DNA of 28,036 nt from Fimimonas sp963619835 (GCA_963619835.1 CAVEYD010000014.1:1-28036); one strand, 5' to 3'. Shown: positions 16,861 through 24,875, counted from the first letter of the stretch. Made by a program: numbers and translations. The notes: generated by a model from the letters alone, not told the origin.

Positions 16861-18000
16861 TTATTTTAGTTTTTGCAAGGGTGAATCGTTGCAACTAAAA
16901 ACATAATTTTGTTTTAGTAACTGATCGGTTAGAACAAAAGCAAGAATATTTTCGGCAATAACTCCGACGTTGGGGACAACACATGTGTCGGCACGTTCGT
17001 AGTGCTGAAAAGTAGTTTGTTTTGTTTGGCAGTCTATGGTTGCGACGTTTTTTACTGTGGGAACGGGTTTTACGACAACGCTAAACTCTATGGCTTGTCC
17101 GTTGGAAATTCCGCCGACAATTCCGCCACAGTTGTTTGTTTGATACACTATTTTGTTGTTTTGCACTGCTAAAACATCGGCACATTGACTTCCGTTTTTG
17201 GAAACAAAATCGTTTGTTGTTCCAAAAGAAATGCCTTTTACGGAAGGAATACCCATAATGACGGACGAAATACGAGAATCGAGTCGAGCTTCGTAAGGAA
17301 AAACTTCGCCTATGCCCATTGGAACACCGACTGCACCTACAACAGAAACTCCGCCGAGAGAATCGTTTAGACTTTTTGCTTGGTCGATTTTTGCCGTCAT
17401 TTTTTGAGTAGCAAAAGCACTTGGACAATGCAAGACACTAAAATGGTTTTGACGTTCGGTTTTGCCAAAAATATATTTTGAGTGATTGACAATTCCGCCT
17501 ATTTTTTGGGTGTAGTGATAGACATTTATGCCGTTTTGCGCTAAAAATTGACGGCAAATTGCACCTAAAACAACATAGCAAATGCTGTTGCGAGCAGATG
17601 CGACTTCGGCAATTTGTCGAGCCGTTTTACCATAACGAGCTTGTCCGACTAAATCGGCATGTCCGCTACGAAGGGCAGTTATTTCGGGCAAAACGTGAGT
17701 GTTGTCAAGGTGATTTGGAACAAAAAACGTGACGTTTTGATTGCTTACGGCAATTGTTGTGGCGGTTTGGTCGCTGTTGAACACAACACTGTCAATGTAG
17801 TTTTGGCGAGTGCTACGTCCGTAACCGCATTTGCGCAAGGCAAGTTGCTCGTTGACTTTGGACACGTCAAACGAAAAATTTGGCAAGCCTTTGATTGTTC
17901 CGTAATAACCGTCTCCATGCGAAGTGCCATGAAACTCGAAAGTAATTCCGCTATTCAATTTTTTGCCGAAAACGTCGGCAGTTTGGTTGTTTTCTTTCAC
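16861..18000 (-). CDS. aroC: Chorismate synthase, divergent
   Basis: The 379-residue protein (GTG start) belongs to the FMN-dependent chorismate synthases. Matching motifs are FHGTSHGD (about 23-30; usual TFGESHG, His28 kept), RSGHAD (usual RPGHAD), ASARNS (usual RSSARET), VFPYEARLDSRISSVIMGIPSVKGISFG, CGGIVGGISNGQ and ERADTCVVPNVGVIAENILA (usual RHDPCV). The GTG at 18000 is chosen over the longer TTG frame from 18054 because AGAGG sits 5 nt before it and it clears the upstream gene, which ends at 18009. Several normally invariant residues are changed (R and E of RSSARE, H and P of RHDP). Identity is secure from order and context; full activity is less certain. Confidence 0.85.
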   Translation of the reverse strand: MKENNQTADVFGKKLNSGITFEFHGTSHGDGYYGTIKGLPNFSFDVSKVNEQLALRKCGYGRSTRQNYIDSVVFNSDQTATTIAVSNQNVTFFVPNHLDNTHVLPEITALRSGHADLVGQARYGKTARQIAEVASARNSICYVVLGAICRQFLAQNGINVYHYTQKIGGIVNHSKYIFGKTERQNHFSVLHCPSAFATQKMTAKIDQAKSLNDSLGGVSVVGAVGVPMGIGEVFPYEARLDSRISSVIMGIPSVKGISFGTTNDFVSKNGSQCADVLAVQNNKIVYQTNNCGGIVGGISNGQAIEFSVVVKPVPTVKNVATIDCQTKQTTFQHYERADTCVVPNVGVIAENILAFVLTDQLLKQNYVFSCNDSPLQKLK

Positions 18001-18008
18001 AAAAACCT

Positions 18009-19334
18009 CTAATTGCTCCAACTTGCCGGACAAGTACGACTGTTTTTGAACCAATCGGTGTCCTTAAGCTTGGTGTTGTTGTTTGTAAAATACATTGTGA
18101 TTGTGCCGTTTGTGCATGCAAAAACAATTTCACCGTTCATAGGCTCGTAGCCTTCTGTCTTGGTGCTAACCATTGTTGTTACGTAGACGGCATCGGTGTA
18201 AGGTGCGACGCGGTCGATAAATGCTTGTGACGGGAATTGATTGGAAATGTTGTCCGAGTACTCGTCTGTGCCTGCACAACAACACACACAAACTACTTTG
18301 GGTTGAATTACCGAAAGCAAACAGTCGTTTGAAGATGTGGGACTTCCATGATGCCCTGCCTTGAACAACTCTACTTTGGGAAGGGTGTTGTTTTGAACAA
18401 GTTTTTCTTCACCACTCTTTTCAAGGTCGCCCGTAAACAAGTAGTTGTGAACGTAACTTTCATTTTCCGAAGCAGATTTGGACGAATCGTAAGCATCGTC
18501 GTACTGAGTGAACAACAAACATACCGAATAGTTGTTTTCGTCACTGGACTTGTTTTCGTAATAGTAGTTGTACAAAACTTGCATTTGCACGTCGTCCGAA
18601 AGCTGATAGGTGCGTTTTGCCGAGCCTGTTTCGTTGTAGCACTCTAATGCATAGTAGTGAACTGTGCCTTCTTCGATTAACTCGGTGCGTTTGTCGACAT
18701 ACTTGCCGTAAAGAGTACGTCCGCCACTTGCCGTAGCTTCGTCCTTGTTGGTCAAGTTGAAGTCGATAAGCGTGCCGACTTTGTAAACGTCGAAAATACC
18801 TTGGTTGTCACTTCCGACAAAACCTGCAATGTGGTCTTGGTCGGCATGGGTGGCAATTACGTATTCGAGCTTGCCGTCGGTGCAATACTGATTGATGTAT
18901 TTTGCCAATGTGGGCGCACTACCTTGACGGCTACCGGCATCGATAAGAATATCGGTTGTGCCTGCCTTAATGTAAATGCTGTCGCCTGCATACTTGTTGC
19001 CAAATTGCAAGAAGTGGAAAGACAAGTCTTCGCTTGCAATTGTTGAGACGTTGTAGTCCGGATTGTTGTAGGTGATTTTGTTGTTAATTGTGTTGCCACC
19101 ATCGACGTTGTTGCCGTTTAAAATTCCGTCAAACCAACCGTTGAAATAGCCGTATACACAAACACCGACAATGGCTACAATTAAAATTGCAACGATGATT
19201 TTTAGTGCCGGGCTTTTGGACTTAACAACCGCTTTTGCCGCACTTTCGATTACCTTTTCGGTTGTGCTTTTTTTGCTACTGCGCTTTTTTGTTGTGCTTT
19301 TTGTGCTTTTACTTGTACTTTTTTTTGTTGCCAT
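18009..19334 (-). CDS. Membrane-anchored ComEC-like metallo-beta-lactamase protein
   Basis: The 441-residue product has a Lys/Ser/Thr-rich cytoplasmic start (1-43), one hydrophobic segment (about 44-62), and an extracellular metallo-beta-lactamase fold. Motifs are THADQDH (163-168 for HADQDH), LFTGDLE (Asp303) and KAGHHGS (325-331), the set typical of the C-terminal hydrolase domain of the DNA-uptake protein ComEC and related free-standing proteins. An insertion around residues 180-295 separates the first two metal motifs. Exported nuclease or phosphodiesterase activity is inferred from the family. It is 13 nt after the patatin gene and 8 nt before aroC, so it is likely co-transcribed with both. 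Confidence 0.85.
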   Translation of the reverse strand: MATKKSTSKSTKSTTKKRSSKKSTTEKVIESAAKAVVKSKSPALKIIVAILIVAIVGVCVYGYFNGWFDGILNGNNVDGGNTINNKITYNNPDYNVSTIASEDLSFHFLQFGNKYAGDSIYIKAGTTDILIDAGSRQGSAPTLAKYINQYCTDGKLEYVIATHADQDHIAGFVGSDNQGIFDVYKVGTLIDFNLTNKDEATASGGRTLYGKYVDKRTELIEEGTVHYYALECYNETGSAKRTYQLSDDVQMQVLYNYYYENKSSDENNYSVCLLFTQYDDAYDSSKSASENESYVHNYLFTGDLEKSGEEKLVQNNTLPKVELFKAGHHGSPTSSNDCLLSVIQPKVVCVCCCAGTDEYSDNISNQFPSQAFIDRVAPYTDAVYVTTMVSTKTEGYEPMNGEIVFACTNGTITMYFTNNNTKLKDTDWFKNSRTCPASWSN

Positions 19335-19347
19335 AAAATTTACTTCC

Positions 19348-20157
19348 CTATTTGATTAGCAAAATTTGTTTAATTTCGTCGTAGGCCTTTAGCGTTGCTT
19401 GATAGCCTTCTTCGACCATGTCGTCGACAAAAGCAAGCTCGGTGTTTTTGTACTGAGTCAATTCCGGCATGATTACAACGTCGCTGTTGTGATAGCCTTT
19501 GTACATTGTGCCTTTTGTGGTTATGTGCCATACGGCAAAAAGCGTGTCCCAAATTTTTGTTGACTGCGTGCCTTTGCCACGTGCATGGTTTAAGTCGACT
19601 CCGATTACCACTTCGGCACCCATTTGCCGACAAACGTCTGCCGGCATGTTGTTGAGAAGTCCGCCATCGACAAGTTGCATGTCGTTAAAATCGACAGGCT
19701 TGAACAAAACCGGAACTGCCGAACTTGCGGAAACCGCCTTGGCTACACTGCCACTGTTTAGAACAACTTCTTCGCCACTGACGATATCGACGGCAACACA
19801 AGAAAACGGGATTTTGAGAGCGTCAAACGTGACACCTTGCAAAAGACGATCGGCAACATTTTGAATATTTTGTGCATTTGAGCCTAAAATGAACATGTTG
19901 TCGATGATATCGCGCTTGGCTACCTTTTTTGTTTCGTCAAGCATTTGTTGCCAAGAGATGCCTGCCGCATACATGGCTCCGTAAATACTGCCTGCACTTG
20001 TGCCTGCAACACAATTAAACTTTATGCCAAGTTCGTCAAACGCTTTGAAAACTCCTATGTGCGCCGCACCTCGAGTTCCGCCACCGGACAAGGCAAGACC
20101 GACTTTGAATTTAAGTTTTTTGTAGCCGTCAATGTCTACACTTTTTTTTCCAAACAT
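19348..20157 (-). CDS. Patatin-family phospholipase (RssA/YlbK type)
   Basis: The 269-residue protein has the patatin catalytic pair. The oxyanion loop is GGGTRG (25-30), the nucleophile is Ser54 in GTSAG (52-56) and the aspartate is Asp164 in DGG (164-166). SAVPVLFKPV is also typical. There is no signal peptide or membrane segment, so it should act in the cytoplasm or at the inner face of the membrane as a lipid acyl hydrolase; the substrate is not determinable. It is the first gene after the promoter at 20191-20219 and stands 13 nt before the metallo-beta-lactamase gene. Confidence 0.92.
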   Translation of the reverse strand: MFGKKSVDIDGYKKLKFKVGLALSGGGTRGAAHIGVFKAFDELGIKFNCVAGTSAGSIYGAMYAAGISWQQMLDETKKVAKRDIIDNMFILGSNAQNIQNVADRLLQGVTFDALKIPFSCVAVDIVSGEEVVLNSGSVAKAVSASSAVPVLFKPVDFNDMQLVDGGLLNNMPADVCRQMGAEVVIGVDLNHARGKGTQSTKIWDTLFAVWHITTKGTMYKGYHNSDVVIMPELTQYKNTELAFVDDMVEEGYQATLKAYDEIKQILLIK

Positions 20158-20190
20158 TTTTTTTGATACCTACATAATTTTTCAGTTTAT

Positions 20191-20219
20191 ATTATACAAT
20201 AAGTAGTACTATTTTGCAA
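20191..20219 (-). promoter_or_regulatory. Promoter of the patatin-led operon
   Basis: Read on the minus strand, -35 TTGCAA (20214-20219), 17-bp spacer and a perfect -10 TATAAT (20191-20196). It faces away from the promoter of the HdeD-like gene and may drive the patatin, metallo-beta-lactamase and shikimate genes. Confidence 0.75.
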
Positions 20220-20313
20220 GCATGAAAGAATGCAATTGACAAGCAATTTTTTGCTAAAAAAACGGAAAACGTTTTTGAATGGGCTAAAATAATATCAAAA
20301 CACGAAAAATTGT

Positions 20314-20342
20314 TTAACAATGCAAATAAAAAGTGCTATAAT
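20314..20342 (+). promoter_or_regulatory. Promoter of the HdeD-like gene
   Basis: TTAACA (20314-20319), 17-bp spacer, TATAAT (20337-20342) with the extended -10 TGC. The short leader contains a small hairpin TTGAC/GTCAA (20351-20365) ahead of the AGAAGG ribosome binding site. Confidence 0.75.
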
Positions 20343-20384
20343 AAAGAAAATTGACGGAAAGTCAACAAAGAAGGTAAAAAAATT

Positions 20385-20981
20385 ATGAGTGATATTAAAG
20401 AAAGTTTACAAAAAGTTAAGTGGGACAGCATATTGATTGCTGTAATTACCATTGCTCTCGGCATTGTTTGCATTGCCGTTCCGTATAGTGCCGCAAGCGC
20501 ACTGTCCATCATTTTAGGTTCGTGCCTTATTGTGATGGGTGCAATAATGATTGCAAAATGTTTGTACATTAGACCGATTGTGTTTAGCAGTTACTTTGTT
20601 GTAGCAATTTTGTTTGTTGTACTGGGAATTTTTTGCATTGTTGAAAGAGGGTTGGTTGCACAAATAATGAGCATTATTTTTGGCTTGTTTATGGTGATTG
20701 ACTCGATAGACTCTCTTAGCGAAAGTATTTTAATGTGCAAGGCTCACATTTCCGGTTGGTGGATTATGCTTGCAGCTTCTTGCGTGACAATTGTTTTGGG
20801 ATTTGTTATGATGTTTACTGACCCATCCACAATGATGTTGTACGTTGGAATTTGCCTTATGATTGAAGGTATTAGACGTCTTGTTGTTACGTTGGTTTTT
20901 GCACAAAAAGTTAAAGAAGCAAAAAAAGTTTTGGAACCGCAAGAACTTAGTAAAGACGACTATCACGTTGACGGTGAGTAA
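20385..20981 (+). CDS. HdeD/DUF308-family membrane protein
   Basis: The 198-residue protein has about six hydrophobic segments arranged as three helix pairs from residue 15 to about 165, the pattern of HdeD/DUF308 proteins, which contain repeated two-helix units with AxxIxxGxxxI-like spacing. A charged cytoplasmic tail (about 170-198) ends it. HdeD in enteric bacteria is linked with acid resistance, but most Firmicutes homologues have no assigned role. It is a single-gene unit with its own promoter and a downstream bidirectional terminator. Confidence 0.85.
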   Translation: MSDIKESLQKVKWDSILIAVITIALGIVCIAVPYSAASALSIILGSCLIVMGAIMIAKCLYIRPIVFSSYFVVAILFVVLGIFCIVERGLVAQIMSIIFGLFMVIDSIDSLSESILMCKAHISGWWIMLAASCVTIVLGFVMMFTDPSTMMLYVGICLMIEGIRRLVVTLVFAQKVKEAKKVLEPQELSKDDYHVDGE

Positions 20982-21113
20982 TCAATTTCTATTAAAAAAC
21001 ACAAAAAACTACAATACGTGTGATTGTTTTGTGAAAAATTGAGTAAAAATAAAACTTTTTGAAAGTGTGCGTGTTGAACACAAAAAAACATTTTTAGTAA
21101 GTTAAAAAAAATC

Positions 21114-21152
21114 AAAAGCGGGTTTACTTTGAAAGTAAATCCGCTTTTTTTT
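21114..21152. terminator. Bidirectional intrinsic terminator
   Basis: A long stem (AAAAGCGG, one G-T, TTTAC with its complement GTAAA-T-CCGCTTTT) is followed by eight T on the plus strand and by TTTTGATTTTTTTT on the minus strand. It separates the convergent HdeD-like and rubrerythrin genes. Confidence 0.9.
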
Positions 21153-21200
21153 GACATTTAGCTAATTTTTTTGCATTTTAACTAAAGCACTTTTTTGCAA

Positions 21201-21743
21201 TTATTTTTTAAAATAACGATTGAACAAACCTTCAAAAGCTTTGCCATGGCGAGCTTCGTCCTTTGCCATTTCGTGTACGGTGTCGTGGATGGCATCGAGG
21301 TTGAGCGCTTTTGCACGATTGGCAAGATCGACTTTGCCTGCGGTTGCACCATTTTCCGCATCGATACGTAATTGCAAATTTTTTGCGGTGCTATCGGTTA
21401 CCACTTCACCGAGAAGTTCGGCAAATTTTGCGGCATGTTCGGCTTCTTCGTAAGCGGCTTTTTCGTAGTAAAGTCCGACTTCCGGATAACCTTCGCGGAA
21501 AGCAACTCGCGACATTGCCAAATACATACCTACTTCGCTACACTCTCCGTTAAAATTGGAACGTAAATCTTCTAAAATATCTTGCGGAACGCCATTTGCA
21601 ATACCGACAACATGCTCGGCTGCCCATGTTTTTTGCTCCGCTTGAGCAACAAATTTTTCCTTGGGTGCTTTACATACCGGGCAATTTTCCGGCGCTTCGT
21701 CACCTTCGTAGACATAACCACATACTGAACATACATACTTCAT
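21201..21743 (-). CDS. Reverse rubrerythrin (rubredoxin domain first)
   Basis: The 180-residue protein has an N-terminal rubredoxin-type Fe(SCys)4 site (Cys5, Cys8, Cys21, Cys24 in CSVC and CPVC) and then a ferritin-like di-iron domain with SEVGMY, EEAEH (His103) and KDEARHGKAF (Glu163, His166). Classical rubrerythrin has the opposite domain order; this 'reverse' form acts in clostridia as an NADH-linked peroxide and oxygen reductase with partner reductases. It follows the PerR-type gene by 61 nt in the same direction, which supports a role in peroxide defence. The ribosome binding site AAAGGAG is good, and a small GCC/GGC hairpin lies just before it. Confidence 0.95.
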   Translation of the reverse strand: MKYVCSVCGYVYEGDEAPENCPVCKAPKEKFVAQAEQKTWAAEHVVGIANGVPQDILEDLRSNFNGECSEVGMYLAMSRVAFREGYPEVGLYYEKAAYEEAEHAAKFAELLGEVVTDSTAKNLQLRIDAENGATAGKVDLANRAKALNLDAIHDTVHEMAKDEARHGKAFEGLFNRYFKK

Positions 21744-21804
21744 AATAATTTCTCCTTTAGCCTTGTGGCCGATTTTTATTTTTAGACACGTTGTGCCTTT
21801 TTAA

Positions 21805-22173
21805 CTACTTTTGATTTTTTTGCATACATTGTTGGCAAATTCCGTACACGACTACGTCGGTACGGCTTGCGCCTTGAACGTTGACTTTTACTTCAACAAG
21901 CGATGGATCGATATCGATAATTTTTTTACAACACTCGCAAACAAAATGAGGGTGCGACAATGTGTTTGCATCGTAATGCTCCACTTCGCCTTCGCTGCCG
22001 ATTCGCCTTGCCTTGCCCATGTTGCACAATTCGTTTATGTTGCGATAGACAGTGCCAAGACTGATGTGTGGCATAGTTTTTTTGACTTCGTTGTAAAGCC
22101 AAGCTACGTCCGGATGAGATTTTGTTGAACATAACGCTTTGTAAACCGCTTCTCTTTGTGCCGAATATCTCAT
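21805..22173 (-). CDS. perR: PerR-like peroxide-sensing Fur-family repressor
   Basis: The 122-residue protein has a winged-helix domain (SLGTVYRNINEL) and a dimerisation domain. The regulatory metal ligands typical of PerR are present: His36, Asp68 in HYD, His74 and His76 in SHPHF, and an aspartate at 87 or 89. The structural zinc site is CECC (Cys79, Cys82) and CQQC (Cys113, Cys116). PerR senses H2O2 by oxidation of metal-ligand histidines and derepresses detoxification genes. Fur and Zur share the fold, but the ligand pattern and the adjacent reverse rubrerythrin favour PerR. Ribosome binding site AGGAG is 6 nt from the ATG. It probably represses its own operon. Confidence 0.9.
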   Translation of the reverse strand: MRYSAQREAVYKALCSTKSHPDVAWLYNEVKKTMPHISLGTVYRNINELCNMGKARRIGSEGEVEHYDANTLSHPHFVCECCKKIIDIDPSLVEVKVNVQGASRTDVVVYGICQQCMQKNQK

Positions 22174-22195
22174 GATTTGCTCCTATTGTAATTAT

Positions 22196-22246
22196 ATGAT
22201 AATGATTCCTATTTATTTTGTCAAGCATTTTTAGGAATAATTCCTA
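22196..22246 (-). promoter_or_regulatory. perR promoter with two Fur/PerR-type operator boxes
   Basis: Read on the minus strand the promoter is TTGACA (22219-22224), 17 bp, TATCAT (22196-22201). Box 1 (22197-22211) is TGATAAT-G-ATTCCTA and covers the -10. Box 2 (22232-22246) is a perfect 7-1-7 inverted repeat TAGGAAT-A-ATTCCTA just upstream of the -35. Both have the 7-1-7 layout of Fur/PerR sites, share the right half ATTCCTA and are centred 35 bp apart. Autorepression by PerR is the natural reading. Confidence 0.75.
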
Positions 22247-22305
22247 TTTATTTTTGAAAAAATTTGTCTTGCGACACGAAACAGCCCTATTGTTAGATAA
22301 AACAT

Positions 22306-22335
22306 TTGCGTTTTGCCCTTAAAATGTATTATAAT
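22306..22335 (+). promoter_or_regulatory. Promoter of the NERD gene
   Basis: TTGCGT (22306-22311), 18-bp spacer and a perfect TATAAT (22330-22335). The leader is about 70 nt with no clear ribosome binding site before the ATG at 22412. Confidence 0.5.
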
Positions 22336-22411
22336 TGTGGGTGGAAAAGTAAAAAGTCTTGTATTGCTGTGCCGAAAAAAATAATAATCGAATAAACACT
22401 ATTAAATTGAT

Positions 22412-23125
22412 ATGGGATTACTCAGTAGAATTATTAAAGAACTTACAAGGTCAACAAATAATAAAATCAAAGGGGCAATAGGCGAGAAAAAAGTCGACTC
22501 AAAACTCAATCCGATGCTCTTTGGAAAAGTAGAACACAGACAAATTAACAATTTGATTATTGTTGACGATAACGGAATGAGCCATCAAATAGACCATATA
22601 GAAATTCGTGAAAACGGGATTTTTTGTATTGAAACAAAAAACTATAAGGGATGGATATTCGGTAGCGAAAATCAAGACAAGTGGGTTCAAGCTCTTTACA
22701 CAGAAAAACACCTGTTTACAAACCCACTGAAACAAAATAAATCGCATATTTACCATTTAAACAAAATTATTGGCAAAAATTATCACATAAACTCGGTTGT
22801 AGTTATGGTTCAAAACAATGCCGATAGAATTGATTGCTCAAACGTTATAAATTTAAACGATTTAAAAGATTACTTAAAAAATTATAATGACGGAACAAAT
22901 CTTTCTGTTGACGAGATGGATGAAATTTACAACAAATTTTTAAGTTCGCGTGCTGATTTAACAAACAAAGAACATGTTAAAAACGTAAAACAATCTCAAA
23001 AAAATTTAAGACAAGGAATTTGCCCGAGATGCGGGGGAAAACTTGTTGAAAGAAACGGTAAATACGGAAAATTTTACGGCTGTTCTAACTACCCGAAATG
23101 TAAATTCACATTAAAAATCAATTAA
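22412..23125 (+). CDS. NERD-domain protein with C-terminal topoisomerase-type zinc finger
   Basis: The 237-residue protein has a nuclease-related (NERD) domain: GAIGE (21-25), QIDHIEI (Asp61) and IETKNYKG (Glu74, Lys76), which is the D-ExK core of the restriction-endonuclease fold. The C-terminus has a C4 zinc finger of the topoisomerase IA type, CPRC and CSNYPKC (Cys204, Cys207, Cys224, Cys230). NERD proteins are thought to be DNA-processing nucleases; the precise job is unknown. Its codon use (many ATA and AAT) and lack of a ribosome binding site differ from neighbours, hinting at recent transfer. It precedes the TtcA-like gene by 58 nt. Confidence 0.88.
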   Translation: MGLLSRIIKELTRSTNNKIKGAIGEKKVDSKLNPMLFGKVEHRQINNLIIVDDNGMSHQIDHIEIRENGIFCIETKNYKGWIFGSENQDKWVQALYTEKHLFTNPLKQNKSHIYHLNKIIGKNYHINSVVVMVQNNADRIDCSNVINLNDLKDYLKNYNDGTNLSVDEMDEIYNKFLSSRADLTNKEHVKNVKQSQKNLRQGICPRCGGKLVERNGKYGKFYGCSNYPKCKFTLKIN

Positions 23126-23183
23126 AAGTATAAATTCGAGCAAAAATTACATAAAAATAATAAAAATAAAAAAAGAAGGGAAA

Positions 23184-23906
23184 ATGACTACACAAGAATT
23201 GCTTTCGCCGATGCGGAAAGCTATAAACGACTTTGATATGATTGACGAAAACGACAAAATTGCCGTTGGCGTTTCCGGTGGAAAAGACAGCTTGGCACTA
23301 CTTACGTTGCTTAAAGCTTATCAACGTTTTGCCGACAAAAAGTTTGACTTGATGGGCGTAACCATCGACATGGGATTTACAAAAAATGCGTATGCACCTA
23401 TTCAGGAATATTGCGACAAGTTGGGAATTGAATATCACATAGTTGAAACGGACATTGCCGAAATTATCTTTGACGTAAGAAAAGAGAAAAATCCTTGTAG
23501 TTTGTGTGCAAAAATGCGTCGTGGCGCACTTAACAACGAAATTGTTGCACGAGGATACAAAAAACTCGCTTTGGGACATCACAAGGACGACGTTGTGGAA
23601 ACATTTTTGCTTAGCTTGTTTTACGAAGGACGGCTAAACACTTTTCAACCGAAATCGTTTATGTCACGCATGGGCGTAACACTGATTAGACCGATGATTT
23701 ACATTGACGAAATAGATTTGATTGGATACGCAAAAACCTTGCCCGTGGTACACAATCCTTGCCCGGCAAACAAACACACTCAACGCGAATATATGAAACA
23801 GCTGTTGAAAAACCTTGAAAAAGACAATCCGGATATTCAACAACGTTTTGCAAATGCTATTATGCATCCGGAAAGATACAACTTGTGGGACAAAAAAGAC
23901 GATTGA
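23184..23906 (+). CDS. TtcA-family PP-loop protein, probable tRNA 2-thiolation enzyme
   Basis: The 240-residue protein has the PP-loop VSGGKDS (30-36), the Cys pair CSLC (105-108), GHHKDD (131-136) and NPCPAN near residue 183, the layout of the TtcA family. TtcA adds sulphur to cytidine 32 of tRNA using ATP and an iron-sulphur cluster held by three cysteines; all three candidate ligands are present. Related families with other substrates exist, so the tRNA position is inferred. The ribosome binding site AGAAGGG is strong. It is followed by a bidirectional terminator. Confidence 0.87.
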   Translation: MTTQELLSPMRKAINDFDMIDENDKIAVGVSGGKDSLALLTLLKAYQRFADKKFDLMGVTIDMGFTKNAYAPIQEYCDKLGIEYHIVETDIAEIIFDVRKEKNPCSLCAKMRRGALNNEIVARGYKKLALGHHKDDVVETFLLSLFYEGRLNTFQPKSFMSRMGVTLIRPMIYIDEIDLIGYAKTLPVVHNPCPANKHTQREYMKQLLKNLEKDNPDIQQRFANAIMHPERYNLWDKKDD

Positions 23907-23940
23907 TTTTGGAACTAACTTCTTAAAAAAATATAAAAAT

Positions 23941-23977
23941 AAAGGACACTGCAATACAAGGCAATGTCCTTTTTTTG
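23941..23977. terminator. Bidirectional intrinsic terminator
   Basis: The stem AAAGGACA-C-TGC/GCA-A-TGTCCTTT has one internal mismatch and a short AT-rich loop, and is followed by seven T on the plus strand. On the minus strand it is followed by ATTTTTAT. It serves the TtcA-like gene and the convergent Mrr-like gene. Confidence 0.85.
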
Positions 23978-24072
23978 ATGTTGTTGTGATATTTTTTGAT
24001 ATCTTTTTATTGTTTTTAATGTGTTATTTTTGATGTGTTTTGTTTTTATCAATTTTTGTTTTACGGCAAAAA

Positions 24073-24840
24073 CTATCTCATAAAATTGTCGATTAGCGCA
24101 CTACGATCGACAAGCACAAAATTGTTGGCTTTGGCATAATCGACAGCCACTTTGTTGAAATAAGTGTTGGTTAAAATAATGCAAGTGTTGGCGGAATAGT
24201 TGAGTAAACTATCTACCGCATAACTAAAGTCCTCCGCTCCGAGTACCTTGTTTGCAAGCAAGCACGCAACGGCATAAGTGCTTCCCCCTTTGGTTACAAG
24301 CATATCGATACCGTAATTGTCGATGACGGGCGTTAACTTTACTGTGTACCCTTTTTGACTAAACAAACGTGCAATATACACCACAAACTGTCCTTTTTCC
24401 ATCTTGGCAATTTGCTCGAACTTTTGGTCGACAGATTGAACAAAAACGCTTGGCGCAACCTCTTGACTTGCCACGAAAGATTCGGTTGAATCGGTTGTTA
24501 AGTCTTGACTTGTTTTTGGTTGCTCGGTTGCCGTTTTTTCGTTTTGCTCTTTGGCAACTTGTTGCGGTTTGTCGTCTTCGTGCTTGTAGTCTCGTTCGTC
24601 AACCCATACGGAACGTGCTTTGTTGCTGTTTTTTCCAAAAATTACCGTACCGATTATTGCAACGACAACGCCTATGCCGAGAGAACTCCACATAATTATT
24701 GTGCGAATAGGTTCGCCAAGTTGCAACGTTTGAGAATCGGTTAGCAACACAAGGAAAAACACTATTGCCGCTACACCTAATATTAATATTAAAGCGCCAA
24801 GTGTTGCTTTGGCTGCAAGTCGACGTGTGGTTTTACTCAT
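24073..24840 (-). CDS. Membrane-tethered Mrr-like restriction-endonuclease-fold protein
   Basis: The 255-residue protein has two membrane segments (about 13-33 and 48-68), a charged linker (about 75-140) and a C-terminal Mrr-like domain (about 145-255): GQFVVYIARLFSQKGYTV, NYGIDMLV with Asp179, CIILTNTYFNKVAVDYA and FVLVDRSALI. The usual catalytic strand VQCK reads YAVACLLANK, so the glutamine and lysine are not in the normal positions and nuclease activity may be lost or altered. Membrane-bound Mrr-like proteins occur across Firmicutes without known function. It is 35 nt after the dehydrogenase and likely co-transcribed. Ribosome binding site GGAGA. Confidence 0.75.
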   Translation of the reverse strand: MSKTTRRLAAKATLGALILILGVAAIVFFLVLLTDSQTLQLGEPIRTIIMWSSLGIGVVVAIIGTVIFGKNSNKARSVWVDERDYKHEDDKPQQVAKEQNEKTATEQPKTSQDLTTDSTESFVASQEVAPSVFVQSVDQKFEQIAKMEKGQFVVYIARLFSQKGYTVKLTPVIDNYGIDMLVTKGGSTYAVACLLANKVLGAEDFSYAVDSLLNYSANTCIILTNTYFNKVAVDYAKANNFVLVDRSALIDNFMR

Positions 24841-24875
24841 TGTTTTCTCCGTAAAAATACAAGATCACTGCAAAA

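Noticed and set aside
18001..18054. Longer aroC starting at TTG 18054
   Set aside because: It would overlap the upstream gene by 46 nt, while GTG at 18000 has AGAGG at the right distance.
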